A stretch of 64,000 nt of DNA, taken from Spirosoma radiotolerans (GTDB taxonomy: Bacteria > Bacteroidota > Bacteroidia > Cytophagales > Spirosomataceae). Positions 53,601-60,540 of this stretch are shown piece after piece (the stretch's first letter is position 1; the number at the start of each line of letters is the position of its first letter). Location of the stretch: assembly GCF_000974425.1 (NCBI RefSeq), contig NZ_CP010429.1, positions 6,620,001 through 6,684,000 on the forward strand, given 5' to 3'. A program made the position numbers and the translations under genes. The notes under the pieces were generated by a model that saw only the letters and a list, made by a program, of their open reading frames with translations, did not search any database and had not been told where the DNA came from.

Positions 53601-53740
53601 CCATTGGAACACACGTGTTCGAATATGATTTGCGAGTTGCTCAAACGGGTGATTTCTCAACGGGTGTGGCTACCGTTCAGTGTTTTTATGCCCCAGAATT
53701 CTCCGCACATTCTGCCGGAGAACGAGTGAAAGTGAAGTAA
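47612..53740 (+). CDS. alpha-2-macroglobulin family protein with thioester motif
   Basis: 2042 residues. Signal peptide MNAYLSLFFMLIAMAASAQ. An N-terminal 500-residue helical region is followed by MG domains: MG2-like DRAIYRPGQLIYVKGLFY (about 635), repeated Ig-like domains, a likely bait region (about 1209-1265; Gly/Ala/Ser/Pro-rich, with GGAVAKASAARAMAAPMQ and GSPASPPITINPRRN), then ETAFFIPQAQTDNEGRVVLKFTMPEALTRWRLLAFAHTKD. The thioester domain begins near YRYECAEQLF; CAEQ at 1503-1506 gives the Cys-Gln thioester. The C-terminal receptor-like domain follows. It traps attacking proteases in the periplasm. An ATG at 47555 precedes the signal and is rejected. Confidence 0.92.
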   Translation: MNAYLSLFFMLIAMAASAQNRPQPTYSSDWRRADSLASKGLPKSSLAIANRIYKEAKATHNYPQVAKAAMARMIFRSYSDEDAYVELVRSLQLDIVETPEPAKSVLQSVLADIYWRYFQQNRYKLYNRTTVGQSTKSPNGGGKAKPVSTATNPEKPADTTADFRTWDAPHLVEAITTAYLESLKAKDLLQKMPIAAYDVLLEKGDADARPLRPTLYDLLAHRAIDFFQNTEPDLLKPVFKFDLDQASYLAAPEVFIRLPIDSRDSLSGRFQALKLYQQLLTFHLLDKTPDALADVDVLRLQFVHRHSVVPNKDSIYRQVLNKQIAQFKNQPAEAVYGFQLATFLANYGAAVRPLDDDGALDPDRPNPSRWNNKQAADICQDLVRRFPATLAARQAAQLLDQLIKPSYSLGVEHVNAPNQPFRVLLNYQNIGKVLYRVIKISVPELQTYRSRANDEKQQQKFFAALLKRSFILEKSVTLPNDGDLNRHAVEMPLAGLPTGHYLLLATNEQRFQPESELAQHTTFTVSGLGYIALPGSGTESDPLLYVTNRLTGEPVKKASVTVVNAQSLIALNNPSTSQTDANGRLKIPASAMPTQASIQYLITSGTDTLLSDDHYYYRYNNRQEVEQPQTYAKLFTDRAIYRPGQLIYVKGLFYNGKANQYAVVAGQEVDIELLDNNGERIARQTLKTNEFGTFSATFAAPTDRLTGLMTIQTSHGGTSIRVEEYKRPTFEVKTDPIKQSVKLSNTVTVTALAKTFSGAVVDGAAVRYRVVRRVRQRWDGWYSWSRVSRNTSQSEITNGVTQTDAQGALKFAFVATPDLEKSRQDNPVFEFDITIDVTDKAGETRSATQTLAVGYSALQVSLAIPEQIEKNEPGSFPVKITNQSGEKVSAKGQLMVYRLQPPNRPLRNRLWSRPDRQLLSRVEFEKLFPNDLYANEMDPRTWPKGELVQQQSINAPADSLIKPDMSRYAPGEYIAELTVVDSSGETIKERAFFAVVDDNQPAASARADNWVQVRKATAEPGEEAIFWVGTSQPGWVLMTVEENQKVVRQEWVKTEGRPRRVALPVTEKQRGGFAVHFAMIQNGRLYQKSQAITVPFTNKQLTIETKTFRNKLKPGEREEWTLAIRGLDKKPAELVATLYDASLDAFDRLDWPTSFYQPYQTNFYGWQTSSFNAQGSNALFYRYRPEPPVPGRRYDQLKWSQEALSIPIRGYASGGAVAKASAARAMAAPMQKGVANELNRFITVADGAVPESQGSPASPPITINPRRNFNETAFFIPQAQTDNEGRVVLKFTMPEALTRWRLLAFAHTKDLKTGTLEREIITQKELMITANAPRFLREGDTIRLTARINNLGGKTLPVLASLSLLNALTSEPINQKLTKATLQSTVSIAPGAGQVVGWTLVVPAGLEAVTCRLTAQSDLFTDGEEFTIPVLPNRMLVTDTKPFWVNGSGPRATETKDFVLKELANLSPELPVQHERLTVEVTSNPSWYALQSLPYLMEYRYECAEQLFSRLYANSLATHIVNSKPAFKQVIAEWQKTLLTSPLQANESLKAVTLENSPWLAEARSEADRQAKLGQLLDANRMGTEQIQAFEKLKQLQTGGGFTWFGGMQPNLTMTLHILSGFGHLQKLGVTFPAEMQDDLSEMKTQAIQFADAEIKRWINEQKKIDEKTKGKRASSWYFSATQYLYARSFYLNIPIDKAVLAYLKQQVADDWLKQSLQGQALSALALNRLGDIKTADGILRSLRERARESEELGMYWPENQSGLYWYQTPIETQAYLIEAFDEIKQDRASADAMKRWLLRQKQTQSWSSTKATTEAVYALLLRGSDWLNTGVNTRVSLGGQSIDSRVTKSDAITGYQKVTYAASEIKPEMGTIQITKTGDGPAWGALYWQHFEPLDRVMPGSAGLSVQKTLYVQHDSPGGPVITPVSSQTAIKPGDMIKVRLVLKTDRLMEYVHLKDGRASGFEPAAALSGYKYQNGLGYYQSPRDASTDFFLNYLPIGTHVFEYDLRVAQTGDFSTGVATVQCFYAPEFSAHSAGERVKVK

Positions 53741-53753
53741 TCCGGATAGCCCT

Positions 53754-54131
53754 TTATGATACAGTCGCGATGGCCTCCAGTTCAATACCAAAGCCATAGT
53801 GTAGTGTTGAACAAGGGACAACAGAACGAGCAGGCCGGTGGTCACCAAAGAACTGGGCATAAATTTGATTGACCGTACCCCAGGCAGAAATGTCGGAGAT
53901 GAAAACGGTTACTTTCAGAACCTTGTCTCGTTGGCTACCGGCCGCTTCGAGGATGGCGTCGAGGTTGGCCAGAATCTGTTCCGTTTGCTCGGCAATGGTA
54001 GCGGTGCTTAGTTTTTCGCCAGCAGGTGTGATGGGCAAAATGCCCGACAAATAAACCAGGCCATTATGAACAACGGCCTGCGAATAATGACCACCCGGTG
54101 CGGGCGCGTTTGGTGTATTGATGAATGTCAT
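53754..54131 (-). CDS. ridA: RidA family enamine/imine deaminase
   Basis: 125 residues. MTFINTPNAPAPGGHYSQAVVHNGLVYLSGILPITPAG, the conserved ANLDAILEAAGS, VLKVTVFISDISAWGTVNQIYAQFFGDHRPARSVVPC (catalytic Arg in PARS) and a final GIELEAIATV. It hydrolyses reactive 2-aminoacrylate-type enamines. The 54164 ATG adds 11 residues with no similarity; 54131 is preferred. It lies downstream of the trp/his genes, with a terminator between. Confidence 0.9.
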   Translation of the reverse strand: MTFINTPNAPAPGGHYSQAVVHNGLVYLSGILPITPAGEKLSTATIAEQTEQILANLDAILEAAGSQRDKVLKVTVFISDISAWGTVNQIYAQFFGDHRPARSVVPCSTLHYGFGIELEAIATVS

Positions 54132-54150
54132 GGCTGTTGACGTTGAGTAA

Positions 54151-54195
54151 GCGTAAAACAACAAACGCCATATCCTGAGATACAGCGTTTGTTGT
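54151..54195 (-). terminator. terminator after the holin-like gene
   Basis: Eleven-bp arms ACAACAAACGC (54158-54168) and GCGTTTGTTGT (54185-54195), 16-nt loop; on the minus strand TTT follows. It closes the long trp-his unit. Confidence 0.75.
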
Positions 54196-54216
54196 CTTTA
54201 AATGATCACGTTTATA

Positions 54217-54552
54217 TTAGACAATGGCATCAATCAGGGCCGTCACAATGGAAACAACGATACTAAACAGCAACGCGGCAATGAAGCCGGTGACATGGAA
54301 GTTTGGAATCAGGTAAGCCGTCAGGTAAACCATTAACACGTTCAGAACCAATAGAAACAGGCCAAGTGTGATGATGGTAATTGGAATGGTCAGAACCGTA
54401 AGAATTGGCTTGATAAAGGCATTTAGAAAGCCCAAGACAATGGCCACAATAATGTAGGTACCGGCTCCGCCCGAGACAGATACGCCCGGAATGAAATACG
54501 CGGCTACCCAAACGGCTACTGCACTGATAAGAATACGGATAATAAGTCCCAT
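54217..54552 (-). CDS. phage holin-4 superfamily small membrane protein
   Basis: 111 residues, four transmembrane helices. It begins MGLIIRILISAVAVWVAAYFIPGVSVSG and shows the PF04020-type motifs GFLNAFIKPILTVLTIPITIITLGLFLLVLNVLMVYLTAYLIPNF. Despite the family name these proteins are found in non-phage genomes and their role is unknown. It lies 96 bp downstream of hisIE on the same strand and ends at a terminator. Confidence 0.88.
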   Translation of the reverse strand: MGLIIRILISAVAVWVAAYFIPGVSVSGGAGTYIIVAIVLGFLNAFIKPILTVLTIPITIITLGLFLLVLNVLMVYLTAYLIPNFHVTGFIAALLFSIVVSIVTALIDAIV

Positions 54553-54648
54553 AAATGATAGGTTTAAATGGTCAATGATGAATGCTTCCTGTGGCAGAAC
54601 AGCCCGCGTTTAACAGGGAACACGGAATCTTGAACATGAAACCCGATT

Positions 54649-55257
54649 CTATTGTTTGACGTGGCGTGTCTGCAACACGGCGACAATATCGTCTAAATTC
54701 ATATTTTTCTGCTCCAGCAAGACCAGAAAATGGAACAATAAGTCAGCCGCTTCTCCTTTGAACAGGTCGTCGTTATCATCTTTGGCTTCAATAACCAGCT
54801 CAACGGCTTCTTCGCCAACTTTCTGCGCTATCTTGTTGACGCCCCGCCCAAACAGGCTTGTCGTATACGACTTGTCGGATGGGTTTACTTTCCGATCGTG
54901 GATAATGCTTTGCAGGTAATTCAGGAACTGCCCCCGGCCCGTATTGGCTTCATCGAAGCAAGTATCGGCACCCGTATGGCAGGTTGGACCGGCAGGAGCT
55001 GATTTGATGAGTAGCGTGTCGCCATCGCAGTCGATCAGGATTTCCCGAACGTGCAGGAAATTATTGGAGGTTTCGCCCTTGGTCCAGAGCCGTTGTTTGC
55101 TTCGGCTAAAAAACGTGACCACGTTTTCGGCAACGGTCTTGTCGTAAGCCTCGCGGTTCATGTAGCCCAGCATCAGGACTTTACCGGTTTCGGCATCCTG
55201 AATAACGGCCGGAATGAGACCGTCGGGGGACTTATCAAAATTAATCTCGGAATTCAT
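54649..55257 (-). CDS. hisIE: bifunctional phosphoribosyl-AMP cyclohydrolase/phosphoribosyl-ATP pyrophosphatase
   Basis: 202 residues, steps 2 and 3 of histidine synthesis. N-terminal HisI domain: GLIPAVIQDAETGKVLMLGYMNREAYDKT, FFSRSKQRLWTKGETSNNFLHV and GPTCHTGADTCFDE (zinc Cys/His). C-terminal HisE domain from about residue 110: LQSIIHDRKVNPSDKSYTTSLFGRGVNKIAQKVGEEAVELVIEAKDDND, with ending FHFLVLLEQKNMNLDDIVAVLQTRH. It follows trpA by 16 bp, so histidine and tryptophan genes share an operon here; the other his genes are not in the window. Confidence 0.96.
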   Translation of the reverse strand: MNSEINFDKSPDGLIPAVIQDAETGKVLMLGYMNREAYDKTVAENVVTFFSRSKQRLWTKGETSNNFLHVREILIDCDGDTLLIKSAPAGPTCHTGADTCFDEANTGRGQFLNYLQSIIHDRKVNPSDKSYTTSLFGRGVNKIAQKVGEEAVELVIEAKDDNDDLFKGEAADLLFHFLVLLEQKNMNLDDIVAVLQTRHVKQ

Positions 55258-55273
55258 GCCGCAAAGGTAGTCG

Positions 55274-56110
55274 TTAGGACCGAATGGTTTCTACAAACGC
55301 CCGGATGCGCTCCGCCGATGTTCCGTTTTCGGACAAATGTCGGATAAACGCGCTGCCAACGATGGCTCCGTTGGCATACTGGCTGGCTGTATCGAACGTT
55401 TCGTGATTGTTGATACCAAAGCCAATCAGGCGCGGGTTACGAAGATGCATGCCCTGAATCCGTTCGAAGTATGCCTTCATGGTATCACTTACGCCTTTAA
55501 CAGACCCTGTTATGCTGGCCGAAGAAACCATATAAATGAACCCATCCGATTCCGCGTCAGTGAATCGAATGCGAGCTTCTGCGGTTTGGGGCGTAATCAG
55601 ATTCACATTGAGAATACCATACCGACGGAAGGTAGACGCGTATTCATCCAGAAATAAATCCAAGGGCAGGTCCGGCAGAATAACACCATCAACGCCTACT
55701 TCCCGGCATTTCTGACAAAAGTTTTCGACTCCGAATTGAAGAACAGGGTTGATGTATCCCATCAGCAGAATGGGCACCGTGATTGGATTCTCGGCATCGG
55801 TCCGGCAGCCAGCCAACTGAGCAAATAGCGTTTTGAGCGACATGCCATTGTTGAGCGCGTGATCGTTGCTCTGTTGAATTGTTTCACCATCTGCGACAGG
55901 ATCGGAGTAGGGCATACCAATTTCAACCAGATCTACGCCGGCTTCCTGCAAGCCACGCAGAATGGTTATTGTATCGTTTAGGTTTGGGTATCCGGCGGTA
56001 AAATATACGTTCAATAACCGCTCGCTTTTCTGCGCGAAGAGGCTTGTGATCCGGTTAGCCGTAGCGTCGACCGTCTCGGTCGTTTGTGGCTGAGTGAGGG
56101 ATTGTGTCAT
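55274..56110 (-). CDS. trpA: tryptophan synthase alpha chain
   Basis: 278 residues, TIM-barrel subunit that releases indole from indole-3-glycerol phosphate. LLNVYFTAGYPNLNDTITILRGLQEAGVDLVEIGMPYSDPVADGETIQQ carries the catalytic Glu in VEIGMPYSDP; GVDGVILPDLPLDLF has the catalytic Asp. The C-terminal FGINNHETF and GAIVGSAFI blocks form the phosphate site. It is 55 bp after trpB. Confidence 0.97.
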   Translation of the reverse strand: MTQSLTQPQTTETVDATANRITSLFAQKSERLLNVYFTAGYPNLNDTITILRGLQEAGVDLVEIGMPYSDPVADGETIQQSNDHALNNGMSLKTLFAQLAGCRTDAENPITVPILLMGYINPVLQFGVENFCQKCREVGVDGVILPDLPLDLFLDEYASTFRRYGILNVNLITPQTAEARIRFTDAESDGFIYMVSSASITGSVKGVSDTMKAYFERIQGMHLRNPRLIGFGINNHETFDTASQYANGAIVGSAFIRHLSENGTSAERIRAFVETIRS

Positions 56111-56165
56111 TGGCAGTGCGGATAGAAACCCGCTTTGAAAGGCAAACGGCAGGTCTTCACCCGCA

Positions 56166-57365
56166 CTACAAAAACTTTGAATATGTACTTAAATCTTTAT
56201 CTCCACGGCCCGATAAGCATACCACAACTACATCGCTGGGGTTGAGATTCATTTTCTCCAGGGCTGCCAGTGCGTGCGCTGTTTCCAGGGCTGGAATGAT
56301 GCCTTCGAGTTTGCTAAGCTGGAAACCGGCCTGTAAGGCTTCATCATCCGTAATGGCATAGAAGTCGCCCCGGCCTGATTCGAACAGGTGAGCGTGCAGC
56401 GGGCCAATACCCGGATAGTCCAACCCCGCCGAAATAGAATATGGCTCCGTTACCTGACCATCGTCGGTTTGCATCAGAATCGTGCGACTTCCGTGCAGGA
56501 CGCCTGGCTTGCCAAGAGCCGTTGTGGCAGCAGAATGCCCCGAACTAACGCCCTGCCCAGCTGCTTCGGCCGCTACGAGCCGAACGGATGGTTCATTCAG
56601 GTAATGATAGAAGGCACCGGCGGCATTGCTTCCTCCGCCCACACAGGCCACCATATAATCAGGGTTCTCGCTGCCCGTTTTGGCGAACAACTGCTTCTTG
56701 ACTTCCTGCGAAATGACCGACTGGAACCGAGCCACCATATCCGGATAAGGATGCGGACCCACTACCGAGCCAATGATATAGTGTGTATCAACCGGATTAT
56801 TGATCCAGTGACGCATGGCTTCGTTGGTGGCATCTTTGAGCGTCTGGCTACCCGACGTAGCCGGAACAACGGTAGCACCCAGCATCCGCATCCGGTCGAC
56901 GTTGGGTTTCTGGCGTTCCATGTCAATGCTGCCCATGTAGACGATGCATTCCAGCCCCATCAGGGCGCAGACCGTTGCGGTGGCCACGCCATGCTGACCA
57001 GCACCTGTTTCGGCCACAATGCGTTTCTTGCCCAATCGCTGCGCCACCAGTATCTGGCCAATGGTGTTGTTTATTTTGTGCGCTCCGGTATGACAAAGGT
57101 CTTCGCGCTTCAGATAGATCGTAGCACCGATATGTGCTGACAGGCGTTTGGCCAGAAACAGCGGTGTTGGTCGACCGACATAGTCTTCGAGCAGCTGCCA
57201 GAACTCAGCCTGAAAGGCAGGATCAGCAATGATGTTCAGGTAATTTTGCCGTAATTCTTCGACGTTTGGGTAGAGCATTTCGGGAATGAACGCTCCGCCA
57301 AAATGGCCATAAAAGCCTTTATCTGATACCTCGAATGAGGTTTGTGGGTCAAGAGTGGTTTGCAT
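56166..57365 (-). CDS. trpB: tryptophan synthase beta chain
   Basis: 399 residues, PLP subunit converting indole and serine to tryptophan. GFYGHFGGAFIPEMLYPNVEELRQNY, KREDLCHTGAHKINNTIGQI (PLP Lys, about residue 90), ETGAGQHGVATATVCALMGL and the PLP phosphate loop GGGSNAAGAFY. The true start is the ATG at 57365 (MQTTLDPQTSFEVSDKGFYGHF); a longer frame from 57473 overlaps the broken toxin gene. It starts 5 bp after the last codon of that gene. Confidence 0.97.
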   Translation of the reverse strand: MQTTLDPQTSFEVSDKGFYGHFGGAFIPEMLYPNVEELRQNYLNIIADPAFQAEFWQLLEDYVGRPTPLFLAKRLSAHIGATIYLKREDLCHTGAHKINNTIGQILVAQRLGKKRIVAETGAGQHGVATATVCALMGLECIVYMGSIDMERQKPNVDRMRMLGATVVPATSGSQTLKDATNEAMRHWINNPVDTHYIIGSVVGPHPYPDMVARFQSVISQEVKKQLFAKTGSENPDYMVACVGGGSNAAGAFYHYLNEPSVRLVAAEAAGQGVSSGHSAATTALGKPGVLHGSRTILMQTDDGQVTEPYSISAGLDYPGIGPLHAHLFESGRGDFYAITDDEALQAGFQLSKLEGIIPALETAHALAALEKMNLNPSDVVVVCLSGRGDKDLSTYSKFL

Positions 57366-57370
57366 AGTAC

Positions 57371-57762
57371 TCAATGCTTTACTAAGCGTAAGCCGATGGT
57401 CGGCAGGTGATCGAAATTGTTGTCGGTTGTATGTAACTCCATATCTAGATATAAAGCGGTAGCTGCAATCCAAATATCATTTTTGCCCATGTTTCGGGCA
57501 GAGGAGTTGAGAAGGGCAGTTATAACTTGTCTTGGCTAAAGGCGTCGATTTGAGCATACAACTGCGTGATAGGTAGTGTAATGTCGGCAATAGGATAGTC
57601 ATTAAACAAATGTTTCACCCTGTAAACCTTCTGCACTCCCCAGCCCGATTTTAGAGAAAATGTCTCTAGTTCTCCAACCACAATGATCGGGATGACTAAG
57701 CGGTTTAAAATGCTTAAATCTTTGCGTATGGCGTTAATTAGAAGGTTGGTGTCGAATATCAT
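57371..57762 (-). pseudogene. frameshifted PIN-domain toxin (VapC-like)
   Basis: The first 80 codons (57762-57520) read MIFDTNLLINAIRKDLSILN... with PIN residues Asp4 (FDTN) and Glu (VVGELE), then stop after IDAFSQDKL. The same strand continues in another frame with VITALLNSSARNMGKNDIWIAATALYL and LHTTDNNFDHLPTIGLRLVKH, ending at 57371: exactly the missing C-terminal PIN half (GKNDIWIAA, TTDNNFDHL). One lost base between about 57522 and 57535 explains it. It would be inactive unless a -1 shift occurs. It overlaps the antitoxin gene by 4 nt and sits between trpF and trpB. Confidence 0.85.
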
Positions 57763-57941
57763 TTACGATTTCTCTCTTCTTCTGTAAAATCAATACCAAA
57801 TTGAAAAGGCTGTTTTGGTGAAACCGCATCTAAAAAACGCTCAACGCCCCAGCGTTTAATACCTTCAGGCTTATATCCATTTGACCCTTGTTCCCTAATG
57901 GTAGCGATATGCTCTAATTTTTGTTCTTTCGTCGTTTCCAT
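57759..57941 (-). CDS. VapB-like antitoxin
   Basis: 60 residues, charged: METTKEQKLEHIATIREQGSNGYKPEGIKRWGVERFLDAVSPKQPFQFGIDFTEEERNRK. It overlaps the PIN gene by 4 nt (ATGA), the usual antitoxin-toxin arrangement. The C-terminal acidic/basic tail would bind the toxin. I do not recognise the DNA-binding fold. As its toxin is broken, it may now be non-essential. Confidence 0.75.
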   Translation of the reverse strand: METTKEQKLEHIATIREQGSNGYKPEGIKRWGVERFLDAVSPKQPFQFGIDFTEEERNRK

Positions 57942-57993
57942 CAGCCTTGTCGTTTAAGCATGTAACAAGATTTTACTTCTGGCCGTTACCGAC

Positions 57994-58635
57994 TTATTCC
58001 ACTTCCTCCTCAATAGGCCGTAGGCGGTTGATGAGTTCTTTCACTTTTGCTACGTCTTTCACTCCGGGTGAGGTTTCGACCTGGCTGTTCACATCCACGC
58101 CGTAGAGCTTCATGCCTTTGAGAGCCGCTAATTGGTCGAGGTTGTCCAGGCCAATGCCGCCACTGATGAAAAACGGTTTCTCGTTGTCGTATCGGCTCAG
58201 AATGCTCCAGTCAAAAGTATGCCCGTTACCACCGGGTTGGTCGCCTTTGGCATCGAACAGGAAAAAGTCGCACTGGGCTTTGAAGTTGTTCAGCATCGAA
58301 AAATTGAACGACTCATCGACCCGAAACGCTTTGATGATGTTGATACCCCGATTGCGCAGGCTCCGGCAATACTCCGGCGTTTCGTTGCCGTGTAACTGCA
58401 CGTATTGAAAATCATATTTCTTGACAGAACGCAGAATCAAATCCGGGCTCGCGTTGACAAACACACCTACTTTTCGGATGGAGCGGGGCAGTCCTTTCAC
58501 TACATCAACATCTAACTCTTCGCCAACAAAGCGGGGGGACTGATCGTAAAAGATGAATCCAACAAAGTCAGGGCCAAGGGCGGCAATCTCTTTCAGGTTG
58601 TCGGCATCACGCAGACCGCACACTTTGATTTTCAT
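57994..58635 (-). CDS. trpF: phosphoribosylanthranilate isomerase
   Basis: 213 residues, TIM barrel; third step of tryptophan synthesis. MKIKVCGLRDADNLKEIAALGPDFVGFIFYDQSPRFVG with catalytic Cys in KVCGL, QLHGNETPEYC, FLFDAKGD (catalytic Asp) and FISGGIGLDNLDQL. It is 11 bp after trpC. The next unit downstream is the antitoxin-toxin pair. Confidence 0.96.
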   Translation of the reverse strand: MKIKVCGLRDADNLKEIAALGPDFVGFIFYDQSPRFVGEELDVDVVKGLPRSIRKVGVFVNASPDLILRSVKKYDFQYVQLHGNETPEYCRSLRNRGINIIKAFRVDESFNFSMLNNFKAQCDFFLFDAKGDQPGGNGHTFDWSILSRYDNEKPFFISGGIGLDNLDQLAALKGMKLYGVDVNSQVETSPGVKDVAKVKELINRLRPIEEEVE

Positions 58636-58646
58636 GACTGTACAAG

Positions 58647-59456
58647 TTAAATTGATAGCGTATTATTGATGGAGTATTGAGTGACTAAGTTAGCCAGCGC
58701 TTGTGCCGGATCGTCCGTTTTCATAAACGCTTCGCCAATGAGAAACCCATCAAAACCTGCCCGAAATAGCGTCAGCATGGTTTCGGCATTATGCAAGCCA
58801 CTTTCGGTAATCTTGGCAAAAGAATCCGGTATCCGTTCCACTAACCGCAGCGACGTATCGATGGAGGTCGTGAAGGTTTTTAAGTCACGGTTATTGACAC
58901 CTACCAGATCGATGTTGTACGTCAGTGAGCGGTCGAGCTCCTCTTCGTCATGTACTTCGAGCAGTACCTGTAGACTCAAATCATGGGCCTGAAGGCTAAG
59001 CTCGGCTACTTCTTCTGGTGTCAGGCAGGCGGCAATGAGCAGAACCAGATCCGCCCCCCAGGCTTTCGCTTCGATCAACTGATACCGATCAATGACAAAG
59101 TCTTTACGCAAAATTGGCGTTCCGGGGTTTGCCCGCCGGGCGGCCTGCAAATCAGCGGGGGTTCCACCAAAAAACGGCTCATCAGTCAGAATGGACAGTA
59201 CGGCGGCACCGGACTTTACATAACCCTGGGTCGTCGTGACTACATCCGCCTGGTCATTGATGATACCTTTGGAGGGAGATTTGCGCTTAAACTCGGCAAT
59301 GATGCCTGTCGAGTGTAGATCCTGCACCGCATCCCGAGAGGATAAGCATATCCGTTTAAAGTCGGGGAGTTGTTCCAGTACCGACACGGGCGTTTCCGCT
59401 TTACGCTGTTCTACTTCAATGCGCTTTTGGGCAATTATTTCGTCGAGAATTGTCAT
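58647..59456 (-). CDS. trpC: indole-3-glycerol phosphate synthase
   Basis: 269 residues, TIM barrel, single-function form. ILDEIIAQKRIEVEQRK, IIAEFKRKSPSKGII (catalytic Lys), VLSILTDEPFFGG, LRKDFVIDRYQL, LVEVHDEEELDR, VGVNNRDLKTF and the phosphate loop ITESGLHNAETM / FLIGEAFMKTDDP. It overlaps trpD by 4 nt. Confidence 0.97.
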   Translation of the reverse strand: MTILDEIIAQKRIEVEQRKAETPVSVLEQLPDFKRICLSSRDAVQDLHSTGIIAEFKRKSPSKGIINDQADVVTTTQGYVKSGAAVLSILTDEPFFGGTPADLQAARRANPGTPILRKDFVIDRYQLIEAKAWGADLVLLIAACLTPEEVAELSLQAHDLSLQVLLEVHDEEELDRSLTYNIDLVGVNNRDLKTFTTSIDTSLRLVERIPDSFAKITESGLHNAETMLTLFRAGFDGFLIGEAFMKTDDPAQALANLVTQYSINNTLSI

Positions 59457-60439
59457 GCTATCAACTTCTTAAAACACGCTAACGCCCGTTTGCTTTCCAA
59501 CGACTCGCGCGCCATGGCTATGGCTTCTTCGCGGGTTTCGGCCTTCTCAGCAGCCAGAAGTGCCATCGCTGAGTTGGCTAAAACTGCCTGCTTTTGAGCC
59601 GTGGTGGATTCGTCATTCAACACGTTCAAAAATATCTGCGCCGATTCATCTAACGTGTGTCCGCCAGCCAGCGATTCGGGTGTCAATATATCTAACCCTA
59701 AATGCTCTGGTTCAAGGACTTGCTCGTTCTTATTGCTAATAACCTTGAACGCGCCCGTCAGTGAAATTTCGTCGTACCCATCCAGGGCATGCAGAATCAT
59801 AAACCGCTTATCGGTTTGCTGATAAAGGTACGCATATAATCGCGCCAATTCAAGATTAAACACGCCAACAAGCTGTTTAGCAGGCTTTGCCGGATTGATC
59901 ATTGGGCCGAGAACATTGAAAAAAGTCTTCACGCCCAAGTCGCGCCGAATGGGAGCAACGTTTTTCATAGCCGGATGAAACAGGGGCGCATGCAGAAAAC
60001 AAATGCCCGCCGTATCCATTTTGCGCTGCAACTCGCCAATATCATTAGTAAATTGATAACCAAGTCGTTCCATAACCGTCGACGATCCTACTAGTGATGA
60101 TACACCATGGTTGCCGTGTTTGGCAACGCACTGACCAGCACCCGCCACTACAAAAGACGACAACGTCGAAATATTGAAGGTGTCTTTTCCATCGCCCCCC
60201 GTACCGCAAAGGTCCATTGGGTCGTAGGCAGCCAGATCAACGGGCAGACAAAGTTCGAGCATCGCATCGCGGAAGCCTTCGAGTTCTTCCAGACGCAGAC
60301 TACGCATCATGTAAACCGTTAGAAACGAGGCAATCTGCGCCGGGTTGTATTCGCCCCGGCCAATACCCAGCAATACCTCCCGCGACTGGTCTTTAGTGAG
60401 GTATTTATATTCGAAAAGGTGATTTAGAATGGCTTTCAT
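59453..60439 (-). CDS. trpD: anthranilate phosphoribosyltransferase
   Basis: 328 residues. MKAILNHLFEYKYLTKDQSREVLLGIGRGEYNPAQIASFLTVY, PRPP loop DLCGTGGDGKDTFNIST (about 79-95), KHGNHGVSSLVGSSTVMERLGY and the NPAKPAKQLVGVF block. The start at 60439 gives the family N-terminus; the 60454 ATG adds 5 residues. Overlaps trpC by 4 nt; 101 bp after trpG with a repeat element between. Confidence 0.96.
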   Translation of the reverse strand: MKAILNHLFEYKYLTKDQSREVLLGIGRGEYNPAQIASFLTVYMMRSLRLEELEGFRDAMLELCLPVDLAAYDPMDLCGTGGDGKDTFNISTLSSFVVAGAGQCVAKHGNHGVSSLVGSSTVMERLGYQFTNDIGELQRKMDTAGICFLHAPLFHPAMKNVAPIRRDLGVKTFFNVLGPMINPAKPAKQLVGVFNLELARLYAYLYQQTDKRFMILHALDGYDEISLTGAFKVISNKNEQVLEPEHLGLDILTPESLAGGHTLDESAQIFLNVLNDESTTAQKQAVLANSAMALLAAEKAETREEAIAMARESLESKRALACFKKLIA

Positions 60440-60453
60440 ACAATTTGTTTTCA

Positions 60454-60540
60454 TGTAGGAACGCGACCCTTCGCGTCTCCTGACCGGATGGTTTTAGCTG
60501 ACGCGAATGAGATTAAGATGCAAAGGGGCGCGTCTCTACG
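60454..60540. repeat. palindromic repeat element (GACGCG type) between trpG and trpD
   Basis: The 87-bp gap begins TGTAGGAACGCGACCCTTCGC and ends with the near-complement GCAAAGGGGCGCGTCTCTACG; the arms differ at a few positions. Inside the left arm AGGAACGCGA and TCGCGTCTCCT form a second hairpin. Such GTAGAGACGCG... palindromes are a class of short dispersed repeats in several phyla. It fills the gap exactly up to the trpG stop codon at 60541. Confidence 0.65.

Noticed and set aside
54217..54552. Holin-like gene as a prophage remnant
   Set aside because: No other phage gene nearby; this superfamily is common in non-phage chromosomes.
56388..57140. 250-codon antisense frame opposite trpB
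   Set aside because: Shadow of a certain trpB; no domain.
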